The notes beneath the pieces are model-generated. The model did no database searches. It saw nothing but the letters and a program-made list of their open reading frames with translations, and was not told where the DNA came from. Of a DNA stretch of 64,000 bases, positions 33,193 through 44,900 are shown one piece after another. The translations under genes and the position numbers were made by a program. The stretch is from Bryoerythrophyllum caledonicum. Its lineage: Eukaryota > Streptophyta > Bryopsida > Pottiales > Pottiaceae. Location: contig OZ020515.1 of assembly GCA_963971425.1 (NCBI GenBank), forward strand, positions 16,570,291-16,634,290, read 5' to 3'. Position 1 is the stretch's first letter. Each line of letters starts with the position of its first letter.

Positions 33193-33682
33193 GGGCCTCT
33201 TTATGCTGCAAACCAAGGTGAGAGGCTAAAACTTCAAAAGCCTAGTGAAGGTCCCTTGCTTCAAATCCAAAGGATAGCCTTTGGTAGCCATGACCTTTGG
33301 AAGTAGTATAAAGTGAGAAAAGGCCATAAAGTGGACCAAATCATTTTTTAACATAAATATGGCACCCCGTATCTTCATCCTTCAAACTTGTATATATATA
33401 ATTTTTTTCATAACTATTTTAGAGCGGCTTCTTGCATTTTTCGTTAGGCCCACCTCAAAGAGGTAGGTTGGACAAAAATTCTAGGGGACACAAAATCGAG
33501 GCACTTTTTCTGCCATGTAGGAAAAGTGCTTGGCACACATTTTTTCATCCCTCCTCCTTTCAAGCTGGTTTTTTTAGCATAAAGCCAAATTTAAGGGACT
33601 TCTCAACTTTGACCAATCACAATGTTTGAGAATGCTTCAACTTGCGGCTTCTTGCCTTTGGATTTGCAACGTAAAGAGGCCC
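33193..33682. mobile_element. MITE with GGGCCTCTTTA ends
   Basis: The left end GGGCCTCTTTATGCTGCAAA and the right end, read in reverse complement, GGGCCTCTTTACGTTGCAAA, differ at two of 20 bases. TTA precedes and TAA follows, so the three-base flank is compatible with PIF/Harbinger (TWA target) but not identical on both sides. No protein is encoded. An inner pair, CTTTGGATTTG/CAAATCCAAAGG, extends the symmetry inward. Confidence 0.75.
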
Positions 33683-33685
33683 TAA

Positions 33686-35435
33686 GGTTCACCATAGAGC
33701 ATCGTCTCAATTTGTAGCCAATTGTTACATCTACAGGGATGATATAGTAACTTGAATACATTCAAGATATCCATGTTGTTATTCTATTTCACCAACCTAC
33801 TTCATGTGGGCATAGGTTCAATGGAGGGAAAGAATGGACGCTATAGTCACGCAATTCTTCTTTAGAAACCATGGTTCATCTTTCCTTCCATGTTGTTGAC
33901 CCTCAATAGACGTCAACCGGGAACCGTACATACAACCACATACTTAACTTTGTAAAATAAAAAAATGTATTGAAGTTTAGTAAGATATTCACATGTGGAT
34001 TGAAGATTTTTCAACTAACATCTTTCATTTGGAGGTCATTTCAATATCTGAACCTTATCATGTTCAAAGACAACACCATACATGTAGAATATTGTGGGCC
34101 ATTTTAATGTTTAAGGGTGGAACTGGCACGTTTTGATAAATCAAACTCCATAAGAAATGAATGTCTTTAGTGACATGATAGCACTGTGTGAAGGACAATG
34201 TGTGTTTTTCAAAAGAATGAAAACTAATAGACAACAAGGTCAGTGCAATCTTTTGAATCAACAGTGGATATATCCATAAACTCATGCAAACATACCAAGA
34301 ATTTTAATTTAGTAACAGAATCTTGACAAATGATTTTCAAAACTGTTATTGAGAGTAGGCATTTCAACAAACTTTCCATGGATAAAAAATGGCTATGACT
34401 TTCACCGTTGTTGTGTCAAAGCATGGTTTCTATTTTCTAGAAAGTACAGAGTCCATGAACTGTATTCCAAATGTGCCCAAGATACATGATTGAGCGAAGT
34501 AGAGAGAAGTTACAAAGGAGAGGGCCACCAGCAAATGCGCTGTACGCAACAACAAGAGTACAATATACAAATACATTTGAATACAAATACATATGAATCC
34601 AACATAATTTTGGATTTGATCAAATGGATTACTAATTATGAAAGCAAAAATTACGGCAGAAGAAATGCACCCTAACCCTTGATCACCCTCGCCAAGGCAA
34701 ACTCAAAGGCAGGGTAGAACAATCCAAAACCATCCAACAACTCCATATTGCTCCTTTCTATACCCTCTCTAGATTTTTGGGAGGAAATGTAGCCTATCTT
34801 TACATGACTCATGCATTGACCAATATATTTTTAATTGGTGAGATGAAAAACTACATTTCCTCCCTAAAATGTATGAAGGGGAATAAGGTATAACCCCCCA
34901 TAAACTGACAAGTTAACCCTTCAAGGCTCATGAGTTTTTTTGGCATGTGAGGATATACGAGTGTTCTAGATCATGCAAAATGACATCTACACAGTGGGTA
35001 CATTTCAACACCAAAATCTACAAACTCATTTCACGGATATCGTTGTAGATCGTTGATGCTTGCACAGATTGAGGTGGCAATGGTCTCAACAGATGCCCAT
35101 CTTCCTCCTCCTCGAAGTCATGGTCTGTTTTTTCCTTTGATGTGGCCTGTACCACTTTTTGTAAAGGTTCTTGTGCCAAAATGACCCATATAAGGTCAAT
35201 CGGCCTTAAAAGGTTAAGCAATGTGCATATATGAAGTGAAAATATAATAATACATTTCTTTTTCACTAATAGTCTATAAAATTGCAATTTCAACTCAAGT
35301 GATTTCATATTGTTTTGGTGAAATGTAAAGTACTTATGAATTTTCAAAGTGTGTTGTCATGTTTAGCCGATGGCCGCCAACAGGTATCCCCATAAGCGTT
35401 GTCCAAAAGTAAAGGGTCGTCACTAATAAAAAAAT
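33686..35435. other. AT-rich DNA without recognised genes
   Basis: No supported reading or repeat. Short readings on either strand lack family resemblance. Confidence 0.5.
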
Positions 35436-35540
35436 CTGTAGGCTTAGTGTGGTGGTTTCGGTCATGGCACATTGGTGAGGTGCTTGTGAGTTCAAGTCCT
35501 ATTCTGAAGTGGTGTCTACCACCATAGTCCATCCAACTAT
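35436..35540 (+). mobile_element. tRNA-like (SINE-type) Pol III promoter segment
   Basis: GTAGGCTTAGTGTGGTGG at 35438-35455 resembles a tRNA A box and GAGTTCAAGTCC at 35488-35499 a B box, with normal spacing. The segment cannot fold into a complete tRNA. A downstream tract, CCACCATAGTCCATCC ... ACTATGGTGGGGGG, forms an inverted pair. The 3' end and target duplication were not found, so a SINE is likely but not proven. Confidence 0.45.
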
Positions 35541-37909
35541 GGTGGGGGGTCTTAAGACCTCTTTGTATGGATACCCAAAAAACCCTTGGGGGGATGATAT
35601 GTCAGTTGCCTCTAAGACGCTTAGTGTAGGGAAGCACTTAGTATAGAAAAGTATTCACCCTTGAAATGGGGAGGTAGTTCTATTACACTAACCTATGTCA
35701 TGTGGCCATTGGCATAGTGAAGGCAATGAACAAACACTAAGGTAAGCCTCCCCATAACCAACAAAAACCCATAGCCAACGCCTATAAAATTGGGGTATAT
35801 CCAACCCTCTTCCATCCCATTACCACCAACTCAGCTTCAAATGGAGGTTTGCTATTAGTCAAGACCCTTACTTTTGGTCGTTAGTTATGGAGGTACCTAC
35901 TGCTCGCCACCCACTAAACATGGCTGCATAGTTTGAAAATTCATAACTAATATAGTTTTCATCAAAAAAATATAAAATCACTTGGGTTAGAATTGTAATT
36001 CTATTGGCTATCACTGAAAAATAATAGTATAATTATCTCCTCTCTCCATATATGCACATTCCTTAACTTGTCGGTTTTAGGGGGTCTTACCTTATATTCA
36101 CGCCGGTCCCCTTCGAACATTGGAGATCTTCTTCAAATTTGCATTTGGAGTTGAATGGGTGATAATGAGATGGACGTGGATTGGATATAGCCCAATTTCA
36201 TAGGTGTTGGATATGGGTTTGGGTTGGTTAAAGGGGGTTACCGGAGAAGGGGGCTGTATTGAATTACCAGGAGGTTCTGGGTTGTCCTACCTTGCAACTT
36301 CAAAAATTTCAAATGTTTCAGCTTGTTTGGGAAGTCTGAAATTTGAAGTAGGGTCTGACATGCATGGCTTTGTGGGTTAGTTACGGGAAGTCTTGCCATG
36401 GCAGTAGGATTTGCAGCAGCAATTGTGGCAAATTTGCTGGTACTACAGGCAGTGGAGATGGATTGTGGGCTTGGCTTCAGCTACTTGTGAATTTGTACTT
36501 TCCCACATCCTTGCTTAGATCTCTAACTGATTTTGTAACCTACTTACACCAAGGATAGCCAGGACAATACGGTGGTACCTCTAGTCTTCTTGCATCTTTG
36601 TACAAAATTGCAAGAATTGTAAATATAAATTGCAGCCATGGTAATGTGCCCGAGATTTGCAAAAGCCCACCTCCAGACTTTTTTCATTTAAGGGTTAAGT
36701 CTCACCCGCCATTAGAATTTCTTTCTCCTCAAGAAAGAACTTTCAGAAAAATGATATCCACTCTGCAATCTTGGAAACTACTCAACTTGCAGACCAGGGC
36801 ACCTTATGGTTTGAAGGCACATCAGTTGCTGATGCAAACTCTCCCGCCTGAGAAGGATAGAATAGTGAGTTGAACACACAAACTCCATGAGTAAGGTACT
36901 TCCCGAGATTTCGGGTCTTCACATGATCTTGACCAGTCTTGCAATTCAACTCCATTCATAATCATAATGGGATGCCTGCTACTTGGGTACAAGACCATTA
37001 CCCAACCACGTGAGTACTAATTAAACTTAAAGGACAATGTGTCTCCTCGGGCAGCAATTTTTTTCACTTTGACTGCAATTATCTTTCAATCTACAGAGTC
37101 CAAATTCACCAAAAATTACCACATCGTTTTTAATAAATTGTGAAGAAAATCCTATGGTTATATTCTGAAGAATTTCATTTTTGGCAGTTCTTAATCAATG
37201 GAGTAGAACTCTCTTAAATGCTGTGGGCTAAACACTTGCAAGTGGTTAATCAAGTGCAAGGACACATGGCTGACACTTCAGGATGGCATGCCACTATGTA
37301 CAAGTTTCCACATTCTGGGGTTCAGATCAGGCCACATCAACCACTTGGCTTATTAAACCATTGTTGCATATTGGGGAACATTCTGCAGAGCAATTTTGGA
37401 AGGCATGTAAGATATATTGTATTATTGTATGATTTTGCCCTTGAGGTGCGCCTGGGAATTTCTCGGGGAATAGAAGCACCCAGCTCTGATATACCTGGAA
37501 GATTTGAAAAATCTCCGGATTTTGTTCCATCTAACTATTTCGCTGGCATTCTTCTTGTTGATGTGATATATATGGTGTGCGGTGGCACATGGACAGGAAT
37601 CCTTGGAAACAGGGATGTTAAAATTGTAACTGCCACACATATTTATAGGTTGTGTAGGATATATCTACAGTGTCCCCTCAGAATAGCAAAGTCGGATGGA
37701 ATAAAAGTTGAATTTCTCCGACAGATAAGGCACACCTTACAATCTTCATTCTTTATGATTTCATAAATTAGGTGTGTCTTGCATTGAATCTAGTGCATAG
37801 CATCCCTATGAACCTCAATGGTAGAATGTGAGCATATCCGGGGTTGAATAATTTGATGTGAAGATCACGAGGCATGTCATGTAAGCCTTCCAGAGATCAT
37901 CTGTGTAAT
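35541..37909 (+). other. Region with unidentified gene-like reading at 37218-37766
   Basis: The stretch 36130-37790 has a more balanced base composition than its neighbours. A 182-codon plus-strand reading (37218-37766, starting MLWAKHLQVVNQVQG) and a 91-codon one (36598-36873) are open but resemble nothing I know and contain no conserved motif. They may be relics of one gene, non-coding RNA, or chance. No splice pattern that joins them was evident. Confidence 0.25.
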
Positions 37910-37913
37910 TTAA

Positions 37914-38847
37914 CCCCTAAGGTACCAAGACAGTTTTACACCAAAAACACTTCAAAATTAATGGATTCTAGTGCAATGAATAAAGAAGGTACAAAAACTT
38001 TGATTTTTAGTTCTCACCATAGGATCTCAATAAAGGCTTATTAAGTAATACATGTACAAAATTTCATAAACTTTGACCGCACGGATTGAAAGATTATAGT
38101 GTTTGAAGTCAAGCAAATGGTTCATTTTCTTCCCTGCGTTTAGTGGATCAACAGACTTTGACTTCAGTTGGTATCAAAAAAATTCACTACACAACGTCTA
38201 AATATATTACCATCTTGTTAAGCATGATGTTAGCTCCTTACACACCAATTTTTAGAGGTAGAGACAAGGTGTAGCATATTAAAAACAAGTGTGCAAGGAG
38301 TGGAGGCTCAAAATTTGTTAATTCACACTTTAATTTTTTTTGAACTTAATATGTTTTTGATTAATAATCCGAATGGTTAATAAGAAGGTTTACATTACAT
38401 ATTGTTGTGGAAAAAATAAAAAGTGAAAAATATGAAGATCTCTAGGTTTTATGTGGAAAAGAAGAAGTTTTTTTGGTACCTTGCCCGACAATGAGTGACA
38501 ATGTGTGAAAATGTTTGACTTGGGTTGGTATGCTATTTTTCACTAAAGACAAGAACTTTTTTTTGACAACATGAAGGGAAATAATATCACTTGCGAGTAC
38601 TGAAAATCTCACTTTCAATAGAGTGTCCTATCAAAAGTTTTTGGAGGTGCCCGCCCTCCCCATTTAAAATTAAAAACCCTATAACTTTTTCATCAAATGT
38701 CCAATTTAGGAAGAAAAAAAAAATCACTGAGCTCTTGGTAATGTCTTTCTATAGTAAAAAATTCAAAGTGGAATGTTGGAAATTGACACCATAGGAACCT
38801 GACCGATTTTTCAAAAAGCCCTTTTTGGACACTTGGTCCTTTAGGGG
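37914..38847. mobile_element. TTAA-family element, copy D (best preserved ends)
   Basis: TTAA (37910-37913) precedes CCCCTAAGG and TTAA (38848-38851) follows CCTTTAGGGG, so both the ends and the 4-bp flanks are intact. Length is 934 bp. The interior is AT-rich and has no coding capacity. It is the reverse orientation of copies B and C. Confidence 0.85.
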
Positions 38848-38851
38848 TTAA

Positions 38852-39655
38852 ATAGAGAAATTTACCTTCAAGCAAGGGTTTTTTTTTGGGCAATATGGAG
38901 CCAAATGGCAAATCCCCCCCCCCCAAGAAAGAATACATCCCAAAAAGTGGGGAAATTATGATTTCATATTGCCAATATTTCATTGATGGTCGTTTCCATA
39001 TTGCCATATTGCTACTTGTAGATAGCAAAGACTCCATCTTTTAGCCAAAAAGGATGTACAAATCTATGTTTATGGAGATGGATTCTCCAAAATAGATATT
39101 TGTGGAGAAAATTTGGTTTTGTACGGTTTGAGGAGAAACTTTGTGTCACCAAATGTGTGGTCTCCAAAAAATTTGTTTCTCCAAAAAATCTGGCTAAAAA
39201 TGTAAAACAAAAAAAAGCCCTGCCTCCAAGGGTTTATAAATCATTGATAAGAATAATATACATGGCATGATGTCAAATCACTAACCAATGATTGTGAAGT
39301 CATCAAGGATCTTTGTCTTTGACTTATTGTTGCATTTTGAGGTTCAATTTCTTTGAACCCATTTTAAATGATAGTTTGTTATTCTCTTATTATTACATCA
39401 TATATACAAAGACTCCAGAATGTGGGCAGGGAACATTCTCACAAATTGTGGGCTGGTCCCAACATAGAAAATTGACATAGGCTGTCACGCCCCAGCCAAA
39501 ACACATTCAGTGGCCTTGGGAAGTGGGTGCCTCTTGGCATCCTCCAATGTGCCCCAAAAGTTTGTGTCCTTGTGCCACATTATACAAAGTTTTCCGCCGC
39601 AGTTGTAATTACTCTTGAACTTGCCAAGTCCCATACTCAGGGTCATTTCACACTA
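38852..39655. other. AT-rich DNA without recognised genes
   Basis: No gene seen. A C-run of ten bases stands at about 38915-38924, and repeated TTTCTCCAAAAA words at about 39060-39190. Confidence 0.5.
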
Positions 39656-40009
39656 CCGTAGATTAGGCCCGAGTTTGGCTTTAAACAATTCAAAAAAGGC
39701 ATGCCGAATTATTTGAGATATTTTCAAGTGAAAATGATAATATTGGGGAAAAAATTAGTATACAAATTTCAGAATTGGATATCAATGGGTATGGGGCTTG
39801 GAAAAGCTCTAACCTTTAGAAGTATGTGCACGAAGGATCTGAGTTGGAGCCCCGAGGTCTTGGATTTAACCCCCCTTGGCCATCAAAATAGGCTAGAAAT
39901 TGTAAATTGTGATTTATTGTTTAAGAGCCTTCTTAAAGCCAAACATTTCTTTTTTCCAAATTAATAACTTATTTGGCACATGGGTGCCAAAGGTGACCCT
40001 AGGCTACAG
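39656..40009. mobile_element. M2-family MITE, copy 3
   Basis: TA (39654-39655) precedes CCGTAGATTAGGC and TA (40010-40011) follows the decayed right end. Inner words match copies 1 and 2: GAGTTTGGCTTTAAACAATT, GGCATGCCGAATTATTT, GGGGCTTGGAAAAGCTC and GAGGTCTTGGATTTAACCCC. The A-box-like and B-box-like words are in the same order as in copy 1. Confidence 0.7.
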
Positions 40010-40011
40010 TA

Positions 40012-42149
40012 TGGCCAAGATTTGAATTCCATTGAAGACCAAACAATGATGAGAGGCTGAGTTTTGGAGTTGGAAAAACCATTAAAATATGCAATTTGGG
40101 AAGTTTGGGTCTTTGTAGTGTAAATGCCTAAGCTCAGAGGCCTAGAAGAGAACACGTTTTTGGAAGAAAATAAATAGCATCAAGAAAATGGCCAAAATGC
40201 TCATGACACAGAAAAATTTAGCACAAGCATTGGCATAGATAAATTTCAAATAAAAATTTCAAACAAAATTTAGGTTAATAAATCTCTTGAAACCTTTTAG
40301 ATAAAGGAATTGGATAAGATGTTGAGGTAAACAATTTTAAGTTAAAAGAAGTACTATTTCAATTTAACGGTTGAGATCTTGTCAAATTTTGATAGATGTT
40401 TGGCACCTTGGCAAGAGTTTCGGTTTCTATTCTTGGTCAACCCAAACCTTCTTTGAGACGCCAAACTCTTGGTGCCAAGATCTTCAAAAAGTGTTGCCAT
40501 GTAGGCATTCTAGACGCCGTGGTCCTCTCGAACTTGGTCCCTAGTGTGAAAGCCCAAATGTTGACCAAGGCCGATTTTGAGGCTCCAGACCAATCAAATT
40601 GTTAGTAGCATTTGGCCTCTCAACCCTTGGTCCTAGTGTAAATTGCCCCCAATATTGACAACGCACAAACTCAACCTTTCATGTAAATAAATTATTATGA
40701 TTGTGTTGAAGCTTATTTATATAACAAATTTGGACACCATCAAATCAACATGAATATGTGTAAGGTAGAGAACACAATTTTTTTTAATGTGTGAAGTATG
40801 TGTGATATTGATCTTCAGAAAAAAGTAGCATTTAGAGACTTTTAGTAAATAGGTTGAATCCATTTAATAAGTTAAAAAGTGGCGTATCATGATTTCTTCA
40901 TAGAATAGTGAAGTACATTATAGTAGTCTCGTACAATTGTTTGTAGAACATTCCATTTTTGTATTTAATACATCCAAAAATTACTTGCCACCATTTTGGT
41001 ATTGTTTCATTCCATGATCAAATATAAAGTAATTGGATTAATAATTAAGGAATTAACCCCTAAAAGACATAGACTATGTTTAACCAAACCCACTCCAAAA
41101 CTACCACTCTCATTTGGTAAATTTTGATTGCATGGATTGCAAGATACATACTGTTATGGGACGTGTCATTGGGGGCTTCACTGTGTAAAAGCATTGGTAC
41201 TTAAAAATTAGTTATCGTTTACTACTCTACTTGTGTTGGAAGATGTACGTCTAATGTTACATTTTTCATACGGCCAATGAGTTCATCCGCCTAGGGTTTG
41301 TATGTATAGCCGCGCCACCTTCCTTGACTTGACATTTTTGTCAAGTCAAGCTTTGTGAGCGAGATTGGAGAGTAGTGGTTGAGAGTACTTGCTTGTAGTA
41401 ATGGTTTAGTCATTAATAATGGCTTATGCTTTCGATTCTACCTTGCATCCTTTGATTCTTTTGTTGTGGAGTAAGAGATGCTTGACTTTAGTGTGATTTT
41501 CTCTTTCTTTACTTAAGGATGTGCTACGTAATGCTTTTACTTATGTATTTTTTTTTGTTTTTTTTATGTTGGTTGCGGCACTTGATTTGTTGTGTATATC
41601 AATCTCTATTCACACAGACCATTTTGCATTCTTTAACTCCTGATGTGATCAAACACTTGTATAGTTTAAAAGAATTAAAAAATATTATGTTGCTCAAAAA
41701 GAACAATGTCTTGGAGTATATACTAATTGGTTAAATTGTGAGGAGCAAGTATTTAAGTTTGGTGGGGTTATACGTCAAAGTTTTAAAAGTGAATATGAGG
41801 CTATCAGGTTTTTAAAAGGTGATAAATAGCACCAAAATCCCTCTCTTAAGCTTGATATATAATGGCCTAATTTGATGTTGAACTTGAAATTGGTCTAAGG
41901 CTACTCTTTTTTTATAAATCATATAGGAGCTAAAGTTTTTGTCAAGAAGTTGGCTTATTGGGAATGTGTTGGCATACAAGTGATGACTATGGTTCCATCA
42001 CTATAATTTTCTTCAAACAAAGTGGTGTTTCAGATCAATGTATAATGTTTTCCAATGCATGACATGATTTTGGACAAGATTGATGTTGCCTAGATTATCA
42101 TAGAATATAGAAGCTCATATATTTCAATCAATCTATACATAACAAACAA
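40012..42149. other. AT-rich DNA; solitary TTAA-family end at 41054
   Basis: No gene seen. TTAACCCCTAAAAGAC at 41054 is a left end of the TTAA family, with matching text to about 41145 and no right end. A strong hairpin lies at 41323-41350. Confidence 0.45.
41323..41350. repeat. Perfect 11-bp stem-loop
   Basis: CTTGACTTGAC and GTCAAGTCAAG are separated by six bases. It is not part of any recognised element. It could be a structured RNA feature or chance. Confidence 0.5.
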
Positions 42150-44900
42150 TATCCTCATGAGTAGAACAGCCAATACAAACAACAATAACCATATTTGAAT
42201 ACTTAACCATGTCCCAAAAGATAATGCACAAGATTTAAATGCAATGTTTTTTTAAAGAAACTCTATACAAATTGACACATTAACTAACACCTTGGAAACA
42301 AATGAACAACTCACTCAAGCACAGTGGTCCAAAGCTTCTCATACCCTAAATACACTCATTAAGAGCATATTGACCATCCTCGAAAAAACCTGTAAAGCCC
42401 CACCCATATATCAAATAACACATCAAACATCCCAGCAAGGGGATATCGACCACGTAAATTCTCTAAACAATGGAAACAATACCTCACCACTTACCATACA
42501 ATTCCAAAAACAATTCAAATTGTCAAATCCAACCCACAATGATGTACTCATCCTAAATGCCAAAGTTTATTAAATCTCAAAAACATCCAAATTCCACCTC
42601 CACCACCTCCCTACACATCACCAGACGAATGGTTACGTGATATTACATTAATTGCAAAAGAAGCCAACAAACAAGCACTTGCAAAATAACCACCAAGTAT
42701 ACCAGAGAAAGTATCAGAAAAGCCATCTCTAAATACAGACAATTATATGACACTAGCTTAAAGAAAATTAATAGGAGAGTCTTTAAAAAGAGTGAATATC
42801 CACTTCTAGATTGTATCACCAACCAACATAACAATATCATAACTAGCCCTGAAGACATTGTAGATGAGATGTATAACCAACAAAGAAAAAATAATAGACC
42901 TATCGCACCTACATGCAACTATTTACTAGACCACCGACCTACATGTACATGTGCGGTAAGACAATATCCATTGCATGAAATTGATGGCTTCACTTTAGAT
43001 AAACGTGGTGAACCAAAAATCTCCCTACACACCTACTTTAACCGAGCCACATATGATACATGCCTCAAAAATCTAGGAAACAATAAAGCCCTAGGGCTAG
43101 ACCTCATTCCAAACTCCATATTAAAAATAACACCCCGGAGATTCCATGAACTTCTCTCCCTATTTTTCTCTCACTGCTACAAACAAAAAAATCCCCCCCT
43201 CATGGAAAACTAGTTCTACAGTAATACTATATAAATAGGTGATCCCTCAATGCTTTCCAACCATAGGCCAATTGCCCTAGCCAATACTATCTATAAACTC
43301 TTCACAAGCAAATTCACATCCATAGTATTCTCATATAGAGAAAAACACCAAATCTTATATGACAACCAAGAAGGCTTTTGTGCGGAAAGAAGTACTGCTA
43401 GACAACTCTAAACTTTGATAGTCACACTCAAATACGCACAATTTACAAACCAAGACATTTATATTTTATATATTGATTTCAAAGACGCATTTGGCTTTGT
43501 TGACCATGCAAGATCATTAGCAATTATGTCTGACCTCACCTCAGATATCCCACCAACGCAGTCGCACTAGTTGGAAACATCTACTCTCACTCATCTACGT
43601 CATACGTTGGAGAATATTTAGAAACAACCTATCTCATCCCTATATAACATGGAACCATACGAGGTGATACCATAAGCCCATATCTATTCATTATTTCCTT
43701 ATAACCACTACTAAGATGGATGCAAAGGGGAAAGAACGGCTACACCTTTGAAACATCACAAGTCACCATCAACTCGGCCGATTACGCCAATGACATTGCG
43801 GCTATAACTGAAAAAATACGATCAATGCAAATCCAACTTAATAAAATTGACAAATTTTGCGATTGGTCCGGTATGGACGTTGGCACCCAAAAATGTGCCG
43901 CCACAAGATGTCCAAACAAACCCAAAATGAACCCAATGGCATTCAAAGCACTTAGGCAAGCCGTCGACATATAACACCGTAATCAATCCATCCCTATACT
44001 ACATCAAAATGAACCATACTTGTATCTAGGCACAACTCTTGTCTCGTCACTAAAATGGAAGATTCAAATTCACATCATTACCACAAAACTTACCAAACAA
44101 TTCAAAGAACTAATAACATGTCCGGCCACTATGAAACAAAAAATAAAAGTAGTAGAGACAATACTTAGACCAGGAGTAGTATACATTTTCTACGCAATCC
44201 CATAGTCTATGCCTGCTATAAAAAAAACTAGACAAAAAATCATAGCCATACAAAAATTCATTTGTGGCCTCTTCAAATGTATGTCAAATGTCATAACCCA
44301 ACTCCCACAATTTTTTGATGGATTAGAAGCCTTTTCCCTTTAAAATTCTTACCTCAGATGCATTTAAAAACAACTTCAAAATGCACTCAACGTCAAAGGT
44401 AGACTTAACAAGATCTACAAAGGACTCACCCACTCTATCCTTTTCAGATACGGTGGTGCTAAAAACATCCTTAGAATAAACAAAGCTGATTGAATTACAT
44501 CACCAATCACTTGTTCATTTTTTCTACTAAGAAATGAAGCAATAGTTTATCCAAAAATCACACTCAAGGATTTTCTTTGAAACCCTCACCTTTGAAACAA
44601 ATGTGGCTACAAGGAACCAAAATGACACAAGATTTAACCAAACCCTCTCCCGAAAACTTTTACAAAGACTTCTTTCAATAGATATTACTGACTTAAAACA
44701 AATTACACTACCAAACGGAACACACATTATGAACCACAATGAATTCAAAATATTTCATCTTACACCATCCAAATTAGTAAAACGCGCCCTTAATATTGCC
44801 CACAAGTATTTTGCTACCTCCCATACCCTAATACATGCGCCTCACCATGCACTACACATCCAAACCCCTACATAGTCATAGACAAATATTTCACCATCTA
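42150..44900 (+). pseudogene. LINE ORF2, reverse transcriptase part, decayed
   Basis: A non-LTR RT is recognisable from LGNNKALGLDLIPNSILK (about 43070) and NHRPIALANTIYKLF (43258), through YILYIDFKDAFGFVDH with the first catalytic Asp (43460), to SADYANDIAAIT (43773), where the usual YADD box reads YAND. The thumb region follows: LNKIDKFCDWSGMDVGTQKC and CPATMKQKIKVVETILRPGV. Stops and frameshifts are frequent. No endonuclease domain was seen upstream of 42150, so the copy is 5'-truncated, which is usual for LINEs. Confidence 0.85.
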
